From the NCBI RefSeq assembly GCF_001577365.1, contig NZ_CP014513.1:2108001-2172000 (forward strand): a DNA stretch of 64,000 nucleotides, read 5' to 3'. Below, in pieces: positions 1 through 7,830 of this stretch. The notes under the pieces are model-generated. The model had not been told where the DNA came from. It ran no database searches and was given only the letters and a program-made list of their open reading frames with translations. The stretch comes from Frondihabitans sp. PAMC 28766 (GTDB lineage Bacteria; Actinomycetota; Actinomycetes; Actinomycetales; Microbacteriaceae). Position numbers and translations under genes: made by a program. Each line of letters starts with the position of its first letter. Positions within the stretch are counted from its first letter, which is position 1.

Positions 1-754
1 CGTCGTGGTCAAGGTGGGCTCGTCGTCGATCTCGGGCCCGAACGCCGACCAGATCGGGCCGCTCGTCGACGCGCTGGCCGCGACCTACGCGAGGGGCGCC
101 GAGGTGATCCTGGTGTCGTCGGGCGCGATCGCCACGGGCATGCCCTTCCTCGACCTCGAGAGCCGGCCCACCGACCTCGCCACGCAGCAGGCGGCGGCGG
201 CCGTCGGCCAGAACGTGTTGATCTACCGCTACCAGGAGAGCCTGCGACGGTACGAGATCGTGGCCGGCCAGGTGCTGCTCACGGCGGGCGACATCGACAA
301 CCCGACGTCTCGCGCGAATGCGCAGCGGGCGATGGAGCGGCTGCTGAAGCTCCGCATCCTGCCGATCGTCAACGAGAACGACACCGTCGCGACGCATGAG
401 ATCCGCTTCGGCGACAACGACCGCCTCGCCGCCCTCGTGGCGCAGATGGTCGAGGCCGACCTGCTCGTGCTGCTCTCCGACGTCGATGCGCTCTACACGA
501 AGCCGCCGCACGAGCCGGGCGCTGTGAAGATCAGCGACGTCGAGTACGGCGACGAGCTCTCGGGCATCCGCTTCGGCGACGCCGGGGCGGCCGGTGTCGG
601 CACCGGCGGGGCGAGCACGAAGGTGGCCGCCGCGCGGCTCGCGACCGAGTCGGGCACGCCAGTGCTCGTCACCTCGACCGCTCTCGTCACCGAGGCGCTT
701 GCCGGCGCGCCGATCGGCACCTGGTTCGCCTCACGCGCTGCCCTCCGCGGCTGA
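1..754 (+). CDS. proB: Glutamate 5-kinase, 5' partial
   Basis: The product phosphorylates L-glutamate with ATP to gamma-glutamyl phosphate, the first step of cytosolic proline synthesis. The frame is open from the left edge, so the N-terminus lies outside. The visible part has the amino-acid-kinase fold signatures: VKVGSSSI at the ATP-binding start, LVSSGAIATG, the glutamate-site segment VNENDTV, FGDNDRLAA, and the GTGGASTKVAAA loop near the C-terminus. It stops soon after the kinase domain, so there is no C-terminal PUA domain; this is the short form also known from other bacteria. proA follows on the same strand after a 290-base repeat-bearing gap. Identification is firm; only the start is missing. 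Confidence 0.96.
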   Translation, partial: VVVKVGSSSISGPNADQIGPLVDALAATYARGAEVILVSSGAIATGMPFLDLESRPTDLATQQAAAAVGQNVLIYRYQESLRRYEIVAGQVLLTAGDIDNPTSRANAQRAMERLLKLRILPIVNENDTVATHEIRFGDNDRLAALVAQMVEADLLVLLSDVDALYTKPPHEPGAVKISDVEYGDELSGIRFGDAGAAGVGTGGASTKVAAARLATESGTPVLVTSTALVTEALAGAPIGTWFASRAALRG

Positions 755-773
755 CCCCCGCCTGCCTCCGACT

Positions 774-847
774 CCGTTTTACCTATAGGTAAGCCGTTGC
801 GGCACAGAAACTTCCTGTCGCGAAACGCCCACCTATAGCTAAAACGG
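774..847. repeat. 74-bp palindromic unit, copy 1
   Basis: The unit is bounded by imperfect inverted arms of about 22 bases (left arm begins ccgttttacctataggtaag; right arm ends ctatagctaaaacgg). The left arm itself contains a 14-base palindrome, ttacctataggtaa. A middle part with cagaaacttcctg can fold into a small inner stem. A second copy lies 119 bases further on. It could be a mobile palindromic (REP/MITE-like) element or a terminator between proB and proA. Confidence 0.75.
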
Positions 848-892
848 GGAGGTCCCCGCGGAACGGGGGCGGCCCCGGCGGAATGGGCCCGT

Positions 893-966
893 CCGTTCTA
901 CCTATAGGTAAGCCGTTGCCGCATAGAAACTTCCTGTCGCAAAAGGCTTGCCTATAGGTAAAACGG
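893..966. repeat. 74-bp palindromic unit, copy 2
   Basis: This is a second copy of the unit at 774, of identical length and with the same inner sequence around gaaacttcctgtcgc. Its 22-base terminal arms are better paired than in copy 1: only two mismatches separate the left arm from the reverse complement of the right. Two tandem 19-base repeats (cggtagcggcgcaacgggg) follow at 971-1008, so nearly all of the proB-proA gap is repeat DNA. Confidence 0.75.
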
Positions 967-970
967 GGGG

Positions 971-1008
971 CGGTAGCGGCGCAACGGGGCGGTAGCGGCG
1001 CAACGGGG
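971..1008. repeat. 19-bp tandem repeat, two copies
   Basis: The sequence cggtagcggcgcaacgggg occurs twice without a gap, at 971-989 and 990-1008, directly upstream of the proA promoter. Confidence 0.8.
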
Positions 1009-1033
1009 CGGCCCCAGCGCAAGGGGTCGGCCG

Positions 1034-1039
1034 TACAAT
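1034..1039 (+). promoter_or_regulatory. -10 box of proA (leaderless)
   Basis: TACAAT lies seven bases before the proA ATG. Transcription starting at the usual distance would begin at or next to the start codon, giving a leaderless mRNA. No convincing -35 box is visible. Confidence 0.5.
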
Positions 1040-1046
1040 CGGGGGC

Positions 1047-2330
1047 ATGACGATGACCGACGCCGCGACCACCGCCCGGCTGAGCCCCGCCCTCGTCGCG
1101 AAGCTCGAGCGGTCGCAGGCCGCCGCCCGCGTGCTGGCGACCGCCACCGCCGCCGTCAAGAACAGCGCGCTCCAGGCGATCGCCGACGCCGTGCGCACCC
1201 ACGCCGGGCGCATCGTCGAGGCGAACTCCCTCGATCTCGAGGCCGGCCGGGCGAACGGTCTGTCGACGGGCCTGCAGGATCGCCTGCGCCTCGACACCGC
1301 GCGCCTCGAGGGCCTCGCCGTCGCCACCGAGCTCATCGTGGGGCTCGTCGACCCGGTGGGCGAAGCGCTCCGCGGTCGCATCCTGCCCAACGGTCTGCAG
1401 CTGACGCAGGTGCGCGTGCCGTTCGGCGTCGTCGGCGCCATCTACGAGGCCCGCCCCAATGTCACCGTCGACATCGCGGCCCTCGCGCTCAAGAGCGGCA
1501 ACGTGGCCGTCCTCCGCGGTGGCTCTGCGGCTGAGAACACCAATCGCGTGCTCGTCGAGGTGCTGCAGGATGCCATCGCGAGCGTCGGCCTCCCGCGCGA
1601 AGCCGTACAGACGATCGACGAGTTCGGCAGGCAGGGCGCGACCGAGCTGATGCGGGCGCGCGGCTACGTCGACGTGCTCATCCCGCGCGGCAGTGCGCAG
1701 CTCATCGACGCCGTCGTCGCCGAGTCGAAGGTGCCCGTCATCGAGACCGGCGCCGGGGTCGTGCACGTCTTCCTCGACGAGTCGGCCGACGAGAAGTGGG
1801 CCGTCGACATCGTCACCAACGCGAAGGTGCAGCGCCCGAGCGTGTGCAACGCCCTCGAGACGCTGCTGGTGCATCGCGACTCCGCCCATCGGCTTTTGCC
1901 GCCTGTCCTGTCGGCATTGCGCGAGGCCGGCGTCACGATCCACGGCGACGACCGCACTCGGGCCCTCTTCGCCGATTCGGTGCCGGTGACCGACGACGAC
2001 TGGGCGACCGAGTACATGACGCTCGACGTCTCGGTGCGCGTCGTGGACGACCTCGACCAGGCGATGGAGCACATCCGGCGATTCTCGACGCATCACACCG
2101 AGTCGATCATCACGAACGATCTCGGCCACGCCGAGCGCTTCCTCGCCGAGGTCGACAGTGCCGTGGTGATGGTCAACGCGTCGACGCGCTTCACTGACGG
2201 GGGTGAGTTCGGCTTCGGCGCCGAGGTCGGCATCTCGACTCAGAAGCTGCACGCGCGTGGCCCGATGGGCCTGCCCGAGCTGACGAGCAGCAAGTGGATC
2301 GTGCGCGGGTCGGGCCAGATCCGCGACTAG
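1047..2330 (+). CDS. proA: Gamma-glutamyl phosphate reductase
   Basis: The 427-residue product reduces gamma-glutamyl phosphate with NADPH to glutamate semialdehyde, the second step of proline synthesis. The aldehyde-dehydrogenase-superfamily pattern is complete: GVVGAIYEARPNVTVD, LKSGNVAVLRGG, the segment RPSVCNALETLLVH with the catalytic Cys, and GGEFGFGAEVGISTQKLHARGP near the end, closing with GLPELTSSKWIVRGSGQIR. Length matches the family. An ATG two codons further in (1053) is an alternative start, but the TACAAT box seven bases before 1047 favours the first. It lies downstream of proB in the usual actinobacterial order; a separate promoter in the repeat-rich gap suggests it can be expressed apart from proB. 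Confidence 0.97.
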   Translation: MTMTDAATTARLSPALVAKLERSQAAARVLATATAAVKNSALQAIADAVRTHAGRIVEANSLDLEAGRANGLSTGLQDRLRLDTARLEGLAVATELIVGLVDPVGEALRGRILPNGLQLTQVRVPFGVVGAIYEARPNVTVDIAALALKSGNVAVLRGGSAAENTNRVLVEVLQDAIASVGLPREAVQTIDEFGRQGATELMRARGYVDVLIPRGSAQLIDAVVAESKVPVIETGAGVVHVFLDESADEKWAVDIVTNAKVQRPSVCNALETLLVHRDSAHRLLPPVLSALREAGVTIHGDDRTRALFADSVPVTDDDWATEYMTLDVSVRVVDDLDQAMEHIRRFSTHHTESIITNDLGHAERFLAEVDSAVVMVNASTRFTDGGEFGFGAEVGISTQKLHARGPMGLPELTSSKWIVRGSGQIRD

Positions 2331-2364
2331 ACTCGACCCTGTTGTACGCGCCTCGAACGGAGAA

Positions 2365-2595
2365 ATGATGCTGACGCTGGTCACGGCCCTCACCACTACG
2401 GTTCTCGCCCTCGAAGAGAAGGCCCCGACGTTCGCTCCGCCCTACTTCGTCGCGATGATCGCCGCCATCGTCTTCGCCTTCCTGGGGTTCGTCACCTTCA
2501 GCTACAAGAACGTCGCCAACCGCCAGGCCCCGGGCCGTGTGCCGGTGCGGCACGAAGAGGCCATCGATGAGTTCGGCCACGCCGAAGAGCACTAG
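2365..2595 (+). CDS. Small conserved membrane protein between proA and nadD
   Basis: The product has about 75 residues and one strongly hydrophobic segment (YFVAMIAAIVFAFLGFVTF, about residues 27-45), followed by a hydrophilic tail ending in EEAIDEFGHAEEH. The tail is rich in His and acidic residues. A short membrane protein at this place, between proA and nadD, is common in Microbacteriaceae as I remember it; its function is unknown. Two ATGs stand in tandem. GGAG at 2359-2362 is only two bases from the first (2365) but five from the second (2368), so translation probably starts at 2368. It is likely cotranscribed with proA, 34 bases upstream. Confidence 0.8.
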   Translation: MMLTLVTALTTTVLALEEKAPTFAPPYFVAMIAAIVFAFLGFVTFSYKNVANRQAPGRVPVRHEEAIDEFGHAEEH

Positions 2596-2616
2596 TCGCG
2601 CCTCGCGCCTGCACTC

Positions 2617-3300
2617 GTGACGAGCATCCACGCCGTGCCCTTCGACTCCCTGCCCATCGACTCGGCAGTGATCGAGTCGGGTCGTCGACCGCGCATCGGC
2701 GTGATGGGCGGCACTTTCGATCCCATCCACCACGGCCACCTCGTCGCGGCCAGTGAGGTAGCCCGCGAGTTCGAGCTCGACGAAGTCATCTTCGTGCCGA
2801 CGGGCCATCCCTACATGAAGAACACCGTGACGGCCGGCGAGCACCGCTATCTCATGACCGTCATCGCGACGGCGTCGAACCCGATGTTCACGGTCAGCCG
2901 GGTCGACATCGACCGCGAGGGTGTCACGTACACGATCGACACCCTCCGCGACATCCGGGCGCTGCACCCCGACGCCGATCTCTTCTTCATCACCGGGGCC
3001 GACGCGGTGGCGCAGATCCTCGAATGGAAAGATGTGCAAGACCTGTGGGATCTCGCACATTTCGTGGCTGTTTCACGGCCAGGACACGACCTCAGCGTCA
3101 GCGGCCTGCCCGAGAGCGAAGTAAGCTTGCTCGAAGTTCCCGCCCTGGCGATATCGTCGACCGACTGTCGCAGCCGCGTCGGCCGGGGGCGCCCGGTCTG
3201 GTACCTGGTCCCTGACGGTGTCGTTCAATACATCTCCAAGCACCACCTGTACCGCGCTCTCGAGCCGGTCACGAACCACACGATCCCGGAGACTGCATGA
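2617..3300 (+). CDS. nadD: Nicotinate-nucleotide adenylyltransferase
   Basis: The enzyme adenylates nicotinate mononucleotide to deamido-NAD in cytosolic NAD synthesis. The 227-residue sequence has the nucleotidyltransferase signature [11 protein letters not shown] at about residues 31-41, [10 protein letters not shown] for substrate binding, [16 protein letters not shown] in the middle, and [10 protein letters not shown], the C-terminal ISSTxxR motif. The GTG at 2617 gives about 25 residues before the core, slightly longer than usual; no in-frame start nearer the core is obvious. The stop overlaps the next start (ATGA), so it is translationally coupled to the gene at 3297. rsfS lies further downstream, the standard pairing. 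Confidence 0.95.
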   Translation: MTSIHAVPFDSLPIDSAVIESGRRPRIGVMGGTFDPIHHGHLVAASEVAREFELDEVIFVPTGHPYMKNTVTAGEHRYLMTVIATASNPMFTVSRVDIDREGVTYTIDTLRDIRALHPDADLFFITGADAVAQILEWKDVQDLWDLAHFVAVSRPGHDLSVSGLPESEVSLLEVPALAISSTDCRSRVGRGRPVWYLVPDGVVQYISKHHLYRALEPVTNHTIPETA

Positions 3301-4912
3301 GTTCGACCAACGGCCAGCCACCCCTCACCAGGCGGCAGGTTCGCGACCTCGAACGGGCGCGCGAGGCTGGTGAGGCCATCACCGGCAGCATCTCCGTCGT
3401 CTCCGGCTCTCCTGTGCCGTCCAACATGCCCGTGACGACGCCGTCGCCGGCGACCCCGCCGTCGCGCGGCACCGAGCAGGCCACCAACCGCCCGGGCTCT
3501 CACGTCGCAGCCCCCACGTCGGCCGCCGCCCCCGGGTCGGCCCCACTGGTCGACGGCCACGCCCCCACCCGTCGTGAGCTTCGTGCTCAGCGTGAGGCGT
3601 CGGCTCCTGCCGTCCCGACCCCGGTGCCGCTCAAGGCGCCGCAGCCGGCGAGCGACCGCAACCTGTCGGACGCCCTCAGCCACGTCGCCGACATCGGGGC
3701 GCAGGGGCCGGCCGCCACGCAGCCTGCTGCCGTGCAGCCCGCCGCCGCACCGCGCGACGCATCGCCCGCCAGCCCGAGTTCACCGCCCCAGGCCGGCGCC
3801 CCGAGCCGCGCGCCTTCCGTCGCACCGACGACACGCCGTCTGTCACGCCCGTGTCGACAGCGTCGCAGGATGCCACGGGTGACGAGGGCGCGTCGGCTCC
3901 TGTCCGCCGCCGGTCCACCGGCTCCGAGCCGGTCGTGTCGGGGCTCGCCTCGTCGACCCCGCCGCCCACCTCCACCCCCACGGTCTTCCCGTTCGCACTG
4001 TCCGGCGGGTCGGCCCCGACGACGTCCGGGTCGGTTCCGACGTCCGGGTCGGTTCCGACATCGGTGGCTGCCGCTGCTTCGGCTTCGGACGCGCCTGACG
4101 CGTCGACCGCTGACGCGTCGACCGCTGACCCGTCGACCGCCGCCGCGTCGACCGCCGCCGCGTCAGGCCCCGCCGTGCCGACCCCGGCCGCGTCGTCTGG
4201 TGCCGCATGGGCTTCGGCCGCAGAGACCCCGGCCGCAGAGACCCTGGCCGCAGGGACCCCGACCGCTGCGCCAGCCGAGAGCCCCGCGCCTGGGACGCCC
4301 GCCGCTTCGACGACGTCAACGCCCTCGGATCCTGCCGCCCCCACCCCTTCTGCGTCGCGCACGGCGCCGCCCGCCGCCCAGCCTCGTCGGGCGCCGAGCA
4401 TCCCGGCCTCCGTGCCCGAGTCGCAGCCGTTCGTGCCGCCGACCGGCCACTGGTCGACGCAGGCCGACCTCGACGACGACACGGTCGAGACCGTCGGCTC
4501 GCACTTCGGCACGATGACGGGCCAGCAGAACGCGCTGATCGTGAACGACGACAGCCTGCCCGACGTCACCGGCGCCCTCAACGCGACCGGCGAGGTCATC
4601 ATCACCGGCTCGATCGACCTGCCGCGAAGCCTCGCGACGACGGGCTCGCACAACGTGCAGCGCATCGACGGCGCCGACATCGACCGCATGCTCGAAGAGG
4701 GCGACCGTGAGACGGCCTCCAACGAGGCGACTCCGGTGCGCGCCAGCCGCGCCGTCAGCGCCAACACGTCGACGCGCGCCGTCGTGCTCGCGGGGGGCAA
4801 GCCGAAGACCCACCGCCTGCCAATCATCCTGACGTGCTGTGGAATCGCGCTGGGTCTTGTTATCGTGGGCCTTGTCGTCTGGGGTCTCACCTCCGGCGTC
4901 CTCTCTCATTGA
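3297..4912 (+). CDS. Pro/Ala-rich single-pass membrane protein with apparent frameshift
   Basis: No known function. The gene starts in frame with ATG overlapping the nadD stop. The N-terminus ([20 protein letters not shown]) is a charged helix of a kind common in cytoplasmic tails of actinobacterial envelope proteins. A long Pro/Ala/Ser/Thr-rich disordered region follows. Around 3745-3850 the sensible reading changes to the frame one base earlier: upstream QPAAAPRDA fits the first frame, downstream [16 protein letters not shown] and everything to 4912 fits the second. The C-terminal part has an ordered stretch ([18 protein letters not shown]) and a membrane helix ([20 protein letters not shown]) six residues before the end. 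One missing base would rejoin the halves, so this is either an assembly error in GC-rich sequence or a real break. rsfS follows after 109 bases. Confidence 0.65.
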
Positions 4913-5021
4913 GAACTGTTTCTTCGTTCTTCACAGCACCGACCAACAGCACCGACCAACGACTCCGGGCGGCCGCACCTCTGGCCGTCCTCTTCTGTTT
5001 TTCTCCCTCACTAAGGAATCC

Positions 5022-5399
5022 GTGACCGCCACTCCCGAAGCAATCGAGCTCCTCCACATCGCCGCCCGCGCGGCCGACGCCAAGCAGGCCGAAGACCTCG
5101 TCGCCCTCGACGTCTCCGAGCCGCTGGCTCTCACCGACGTCTTCCTCCTCGCCTCCGGCCGTAACGAGCGCAACGTCATCGCCATCGCCGGCGAGGTCGA
5201 AGACAAGCTCATCGAGGCCGGCCACAAGCCGCTTCGCCGCGAGGGCCGGTCCGAAGGTCGCTGGGTGCTGCTCGACTTCGGCGACATCGTCGTGCACGTC
5301 TTCCACGAAGAAGACCGCCAGTTCTACTCGCTCGAGCGCCTCTGGAGCGACTGCCCCGCAATCGCCCTCGACCTCGAGACCACCTCGCAGGACGCGTAG
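5022..5399 (+). CDS. rsfS: Ribosomal silencing factor RsfS
   Basis: RsfS binds ribosomal protein uL14 on the large subunit and blocks subunit joining when nutrients are short. The 125-residue product has the family pattern: ALDVSEPLALTDVFLLASGRNERNV near the start, VEDKLIEAGHKPLRREG, then GRWVLLDFGDIVVHVFHEEDRQFYSLERLW. The start is GTG at 5022, with AAGGA at 5013-5017 in good position; longer in-frame extensions to 4839 read through the end of the preceding gene and are not protein-like. It closes the nadD-(membrane protein)-rsfS group. Confidence 0.95.
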   Translation: MTATPEAIELLHIAARAADAKQAEDLVALDVSEPLALTDVFLLASGRNERNVIAIAGEVEDKLIEAGHKPLRREGRSEGRWVLLDFGDIVVHVFHEEDRQFYSLERLWSDCPAIALDLETTSQDA

Positions 5400-5438
5400 G
5401 CCAGCTTCGCTGTCGGTGGGGCGTGGCATCCTGATGCC

Positions 5439-6137
5439 GTGATCATCGACCGGCTGAGCGTGCCCGAGGCCCTCGTCGACCGCAGCGAATGGCCGTTCAC
5501 CGTGCCCGCCGTGCGGGCGCTCGTCGACGGCGGGCTGACGCTCACCGCGCCCGTGACCTTCTTCGTGGGCGAGAACGGCACCGGCAAGTCGACCGTGGTC
5601 GAGGCCCTCGCCGAGAAGTGGGGGCTCGACGTGCGCAGCGGCAAAGGCGGCCACAAATACGCCTCCGAGCTGTCGAAGTCGACGCTGGGCGAGGCATTGC
5701 GCATCAACCGCGTCGCCACCGGCATGGTCGGGCGCAAACAGAAGGGCTTCTTCCTTCGCGCCGAGACGGCCACGGTCGAGTTCGAGCGCCACTTCGATTT
5801 CGGCGACGAGTTCACCGAGGCCAGCCACGGCGAGAGCTTCCGGGCCGCGTTCGACCAGTTCTTCGGCGAGAAGGGCCTCTACGTGCTCGACGAGCCCGAG
5901 TCGGCTCTCTCATTCACCGCCTGCCTCAAACTGCTGTCGACGTTCTCGCGCGTGCAGACAACAGGATCACAGGTCGTCTGCGCCACCCACTCGCCGCTCC
6001 TCACTGCTCTGCCCGGCGCCGACATCGTCGAATTCGGTGACCACGGCCTGCGCCGCGTCGCCTGGGCCGACCTCGAGATCGTTCAGCACTGGCGCCGATT
6101 CCTCACGGGGCCGGAGGCGTATCTGCGCTACCTCTGA
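5439..6137 (+). CDS. AAA family ATPase (COG3910-like)
   Basis: The 232-residue protein is a small ABC/RecF-type ATPase. Walker A is FVGENGTGKSTVVEALA (about residues 42-58), Walker B is LYVLDEPESALS with the catalytic Glu, and CATHSPLL holds the switch His. The long coiled-coil insert of SMC and RecN is missing; the insert between the Walker boxes carries a KYASELSKSTLGEALR segment. Relatives are annotated only as predicted ATPases and their substrate is unknown. The start is GTG at 5439; the ATG six bases before it runs into a stop at once. It lies alone, 39 bases after rsfS and 111 before a tRNA. Confidence 0.85.
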   Translation: MIIDRLSVPEALVDRSEWPFTVPAVRALVDGGLTLTAPVTFFVGENGTGKSTVVEALAEKWGLDVRSGKGGHKYASELSKSTLGEALRINRVATGMVGRKQKGFFLRAETATVEFERHFDFGDEFTEASHGESFRAAFDQFFGEKGLYVLDEPESALSFTACLKLLSTFSRVQTTGSQVVCATHSPLLTALPGADIVEFGDHGLRRVAWADLEIVQHWRRFLTGPEAYLRYL

Positions 6138-6248
6138 CGCCCGACCGGGGTGGTCTTGCACAGTGTCAAAATGTAGTAATCTGGACAGGTTGCTTCGGCC
6201 GGAGGGGTTCTTCCGGGTGAAGCGGTAGCGACTGTCGAAAGACACCGC

Positions 6249-6321
6249 GGGTCTGTGGCGCAGCTGGTAGCGCACCTGCATGGCATGCAGGGGGTCAGGG
6301 GTTCGAGTCCCCTCAGATCCA
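6249..6321 (+). tRNA. tRNA-Ala (anticodon GGC)
   Basis: All cloverleaf arms can be drawn. The acceptor GGGTCTG (6249-6255) pairs with CAGATCC (6314-6320) including one G-U, the anticodon stem is CCTGC/GCAGG with loop ATGGCAT (anticodon GGC), and the T arm contains GGTTCGAGTCC. The discriminator base is A at 6321 and CCA is not encoded. A strong hairpin follows nine bases later. Confidence 0.97.
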
Positions 6322-6329
6322 CGAGACGG

Positions 6330-6361
6330 AAATGGCCTCACCCTTCGGGTGGGGCCATTTT
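6330..6361 (+). terminator. Intrinsic terminator after tRNA-Ala
   Basis: A 14-bp stem (6330-6343 with 6347-6360, one T-G pair) closes a three-base loop and ends in TTTT. This is the clearest factor-independent terminator in the window. Confidence 0.9.
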
Positions 6362-6918
6362 CGCGCTGTGCTGTGCTGGGCGCCCGCGCGCCCGTCGCGC
6401 CCGTCGCGCCCGCGCCGCTCTCGCCGAGGCACCACGAGTCAGACAAAGTGAGCGGCGCGTCGCAGTGAATCCCGTCTGATCCGAGGTGCCTCGGCGGCGG
6501 GCCGCCCGGGGGAGCGGGGCCGGGCTCGCGGGGTGGGGGGCTCGCAGAAGTGCGCGAGCGAGAGCACGGTCGGCGAGCGCCACGCCTGGCGGAGGAAGCG
6601 CAGTCGCGGGGTGCCGGCTGTGCGAAAGCGGCGGCCGGGCAGTCCGGCAGGCCGGGCCGGCGGGCCGGCGGGCCGGCGGGCGGGCGGGCGGGCCGGCGGG
6701 CCGGCAGGTCGGGCCGGTGCCCCGGCGCAGCACGGACGGCGCCGAACGGCCGAGGCCCGGCAGCCGGTTCGGCATCGCCGAATCAGCGGGACGGAGCCGA
6801 ACGGCCGAGGCCCGGCAGCGGCTTCGGCACCGCCGAATCAGCGGGACACCGGCGAAGCCGGGGGTGTTCTGCTGAATCGCGGGTGTCGGGCGCGCGGGTT
6901 GTGCAAACGGGGCGGCGG
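6362..6918. repeat. Gene-free GC-rich low-complexity stretch with 52-bp direct repeats
   Basis: No gene is supported here. The stretch holds an iterated ggccggcgggcc run near 6650-6710, a 12-base inverted repeat (cgccgaggcacc at 6422-6433 and its complement at 6485-6496), and two near-identical 52-base direct repeats at 6741-6792 and 6796-6847 that begin gccgaacggccgaggcccgg and end gccgaatcagcgggac. Long open frames in several phases are an effect of the GC bias. Confidence 0.7.
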
Positions 6919-7713
6919 CTATCGCGGCCAGGTGAGCAGCACGGCGACGCCGTTGAAGACGACGTGGGCCACGATGGCTCCGCCGAGGCGACCTGTGCGC
7001 ACGACGACGGCGCCGGCGGCGATGCCGAGCACGAAGGTGCCGCCGACGGTCAGCACGATCGGCGCCGACGGTGCCACCAGCACGTGCACGACGGCGAACA
7101 CGACCGCCACGAGGGCTGCCGCGGTCCACACCGCGAACCGATCGGGCGTCGCCGCTGAGCCCGCACCAGCGGCCGTATGAGCCGGCCCGGCCAGCGCCCG
7201 CGCCACCGCACCCTGCAGCACCCCGCGAAAGAACAGCTCTTCGATGACAGGGGCCACGACGACCGGCGCGAGGATGACCGCCGCGGCGAGCGCACCCGTC
7301 GGCCCGCCGCCGAGGGTCGGCTGCGGCGCCAGCCCCGTCGAGCCGGTCACGGCCACGGTCAGCAGCGCGTCGATCGCGCGGGCGAGCAGCCCGGCGCCGA
7401 GCCCGAGGGCGACATCCGGCAGGAGGTTCGAGGCGAACGAGCCGCGCGACGCGAGACTGGTGAGGCGACCACCCGCCGCGATGACGACGGCCGCCACGAG
7501 CGGCACCCACACCCCGATATAGCCGAGCCAGACGCCTGGGGCCCCGCCCGGGGCGAGAGGGTGAGCGATCAGGATCCTGGTGGCCACGATCGCGACGACC
7601 AGGGCGACGCCGCAGATGACGAGAACCGCCGCAAAAGAGAGACGCGGCCCGCCAGACGCAGCACGAGGCGCCCCCGAAGGCGCCCCCGCACCCCCCGTTT
7701 CGCCCCTGCTCAT
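6919..7713 (-). CDS. CPBP family intramembrane metalloprotease (CAAX protease-like)
   Basis: The 264-residue protein is an integral membrane protein with about seven hydrophobic segments. It carries the family's three motifs in order: EELFFRGVLQG (Glu pair and Arg), FAVVHVLVA (FxxxH) and AHVVFNG (HxxxN). These residues form the metal or catalytic site of type II CAAX prenyl proteases and related bacteriocin-immunity or protein-processing enzymes; the substrate here is unknown. The N-terminus is a short Gly/Pro-rich cytoplasmic tail. The ATG at 7713 is six bases after TAGTTT on the minus strand, so the mRNA is probably leaderless. It diverges from the polysaccharide operon at 7831. Confidence 0.88.
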   Translation of the reverse strand: MSRGETGGAGAPSGAPRAASGGPRLSFAAVLVICGVALVVAIVATRILIAHPLAPGGAPGVWLGYIGVWVPLVAAVVIAAGGRLTSLASRGSFASNLLPDVALGLGAGLLARAIDALLTVAVTGSTGLAPQPTLGGGPTGALAAAVILAPVVVAPVIEELFFRGVLQGAVARALAGPAHTAAGAGSAATPDRFAVWTAAALVAVVFAVVHVLVAPSAPIVLTVGGTFVLGIAAGAVVVRTGRLGGAIVAHVVFNGVAVLLTWPR

Positions 7714-7719
7714 GGCCCC

Positions 7720-7725
7720 AAACTA
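7720..7725 (-). promoter_or_regulatory. -10 box of the CPBP protease gene
   Basis: TAGTTT on the minus strand lies exactly six bases before the ATG at 7713, the leaderless arrangement repeated at many genes here. Confidence 0.55.
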
Positions 7726-7782
7726 GAGCACGCGAGCGCGGCGTCGTCTCACGCACCTCCCGGGCTGTGAGAATATGTCGAA

Positions 7783-7809
7783 GTGCGGCCGTAATTCAGG
7801 GGGCCGCAC
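7783..7809 (+). promoter_or_regulatory. Leader hairpin before the wzc-like gene
   Basis: GTGCGGCC (7783-7790) and GGCCGCAC (7802-7809) form a perfect 8-bp stem with an 11-base loop. It lies 21 bases before the GTG of the first polysaccharide gene and just upstream of its GGGGAGG ribosome-binding site. It could be a leader structure or part of an operator. Confidence 0.45.
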
Positions 7810-7830
7810 CGGGCAAGGGGAGGCCGAAGC

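Noticed and set aside
783..2396. 537-codon minus-strand open frame over proA
   Set aside because: It is antisense to a clear proA in high-GC DNA, is Arg/His/Gly/Asp-rich without any domain, and reads through the palindromic repeats.
6249..6918. Genomic island at tRNA-Ala
   Set aside because: No integrase gene and no repeat of the tRNA 3' end was found on the right-hand side within the window.
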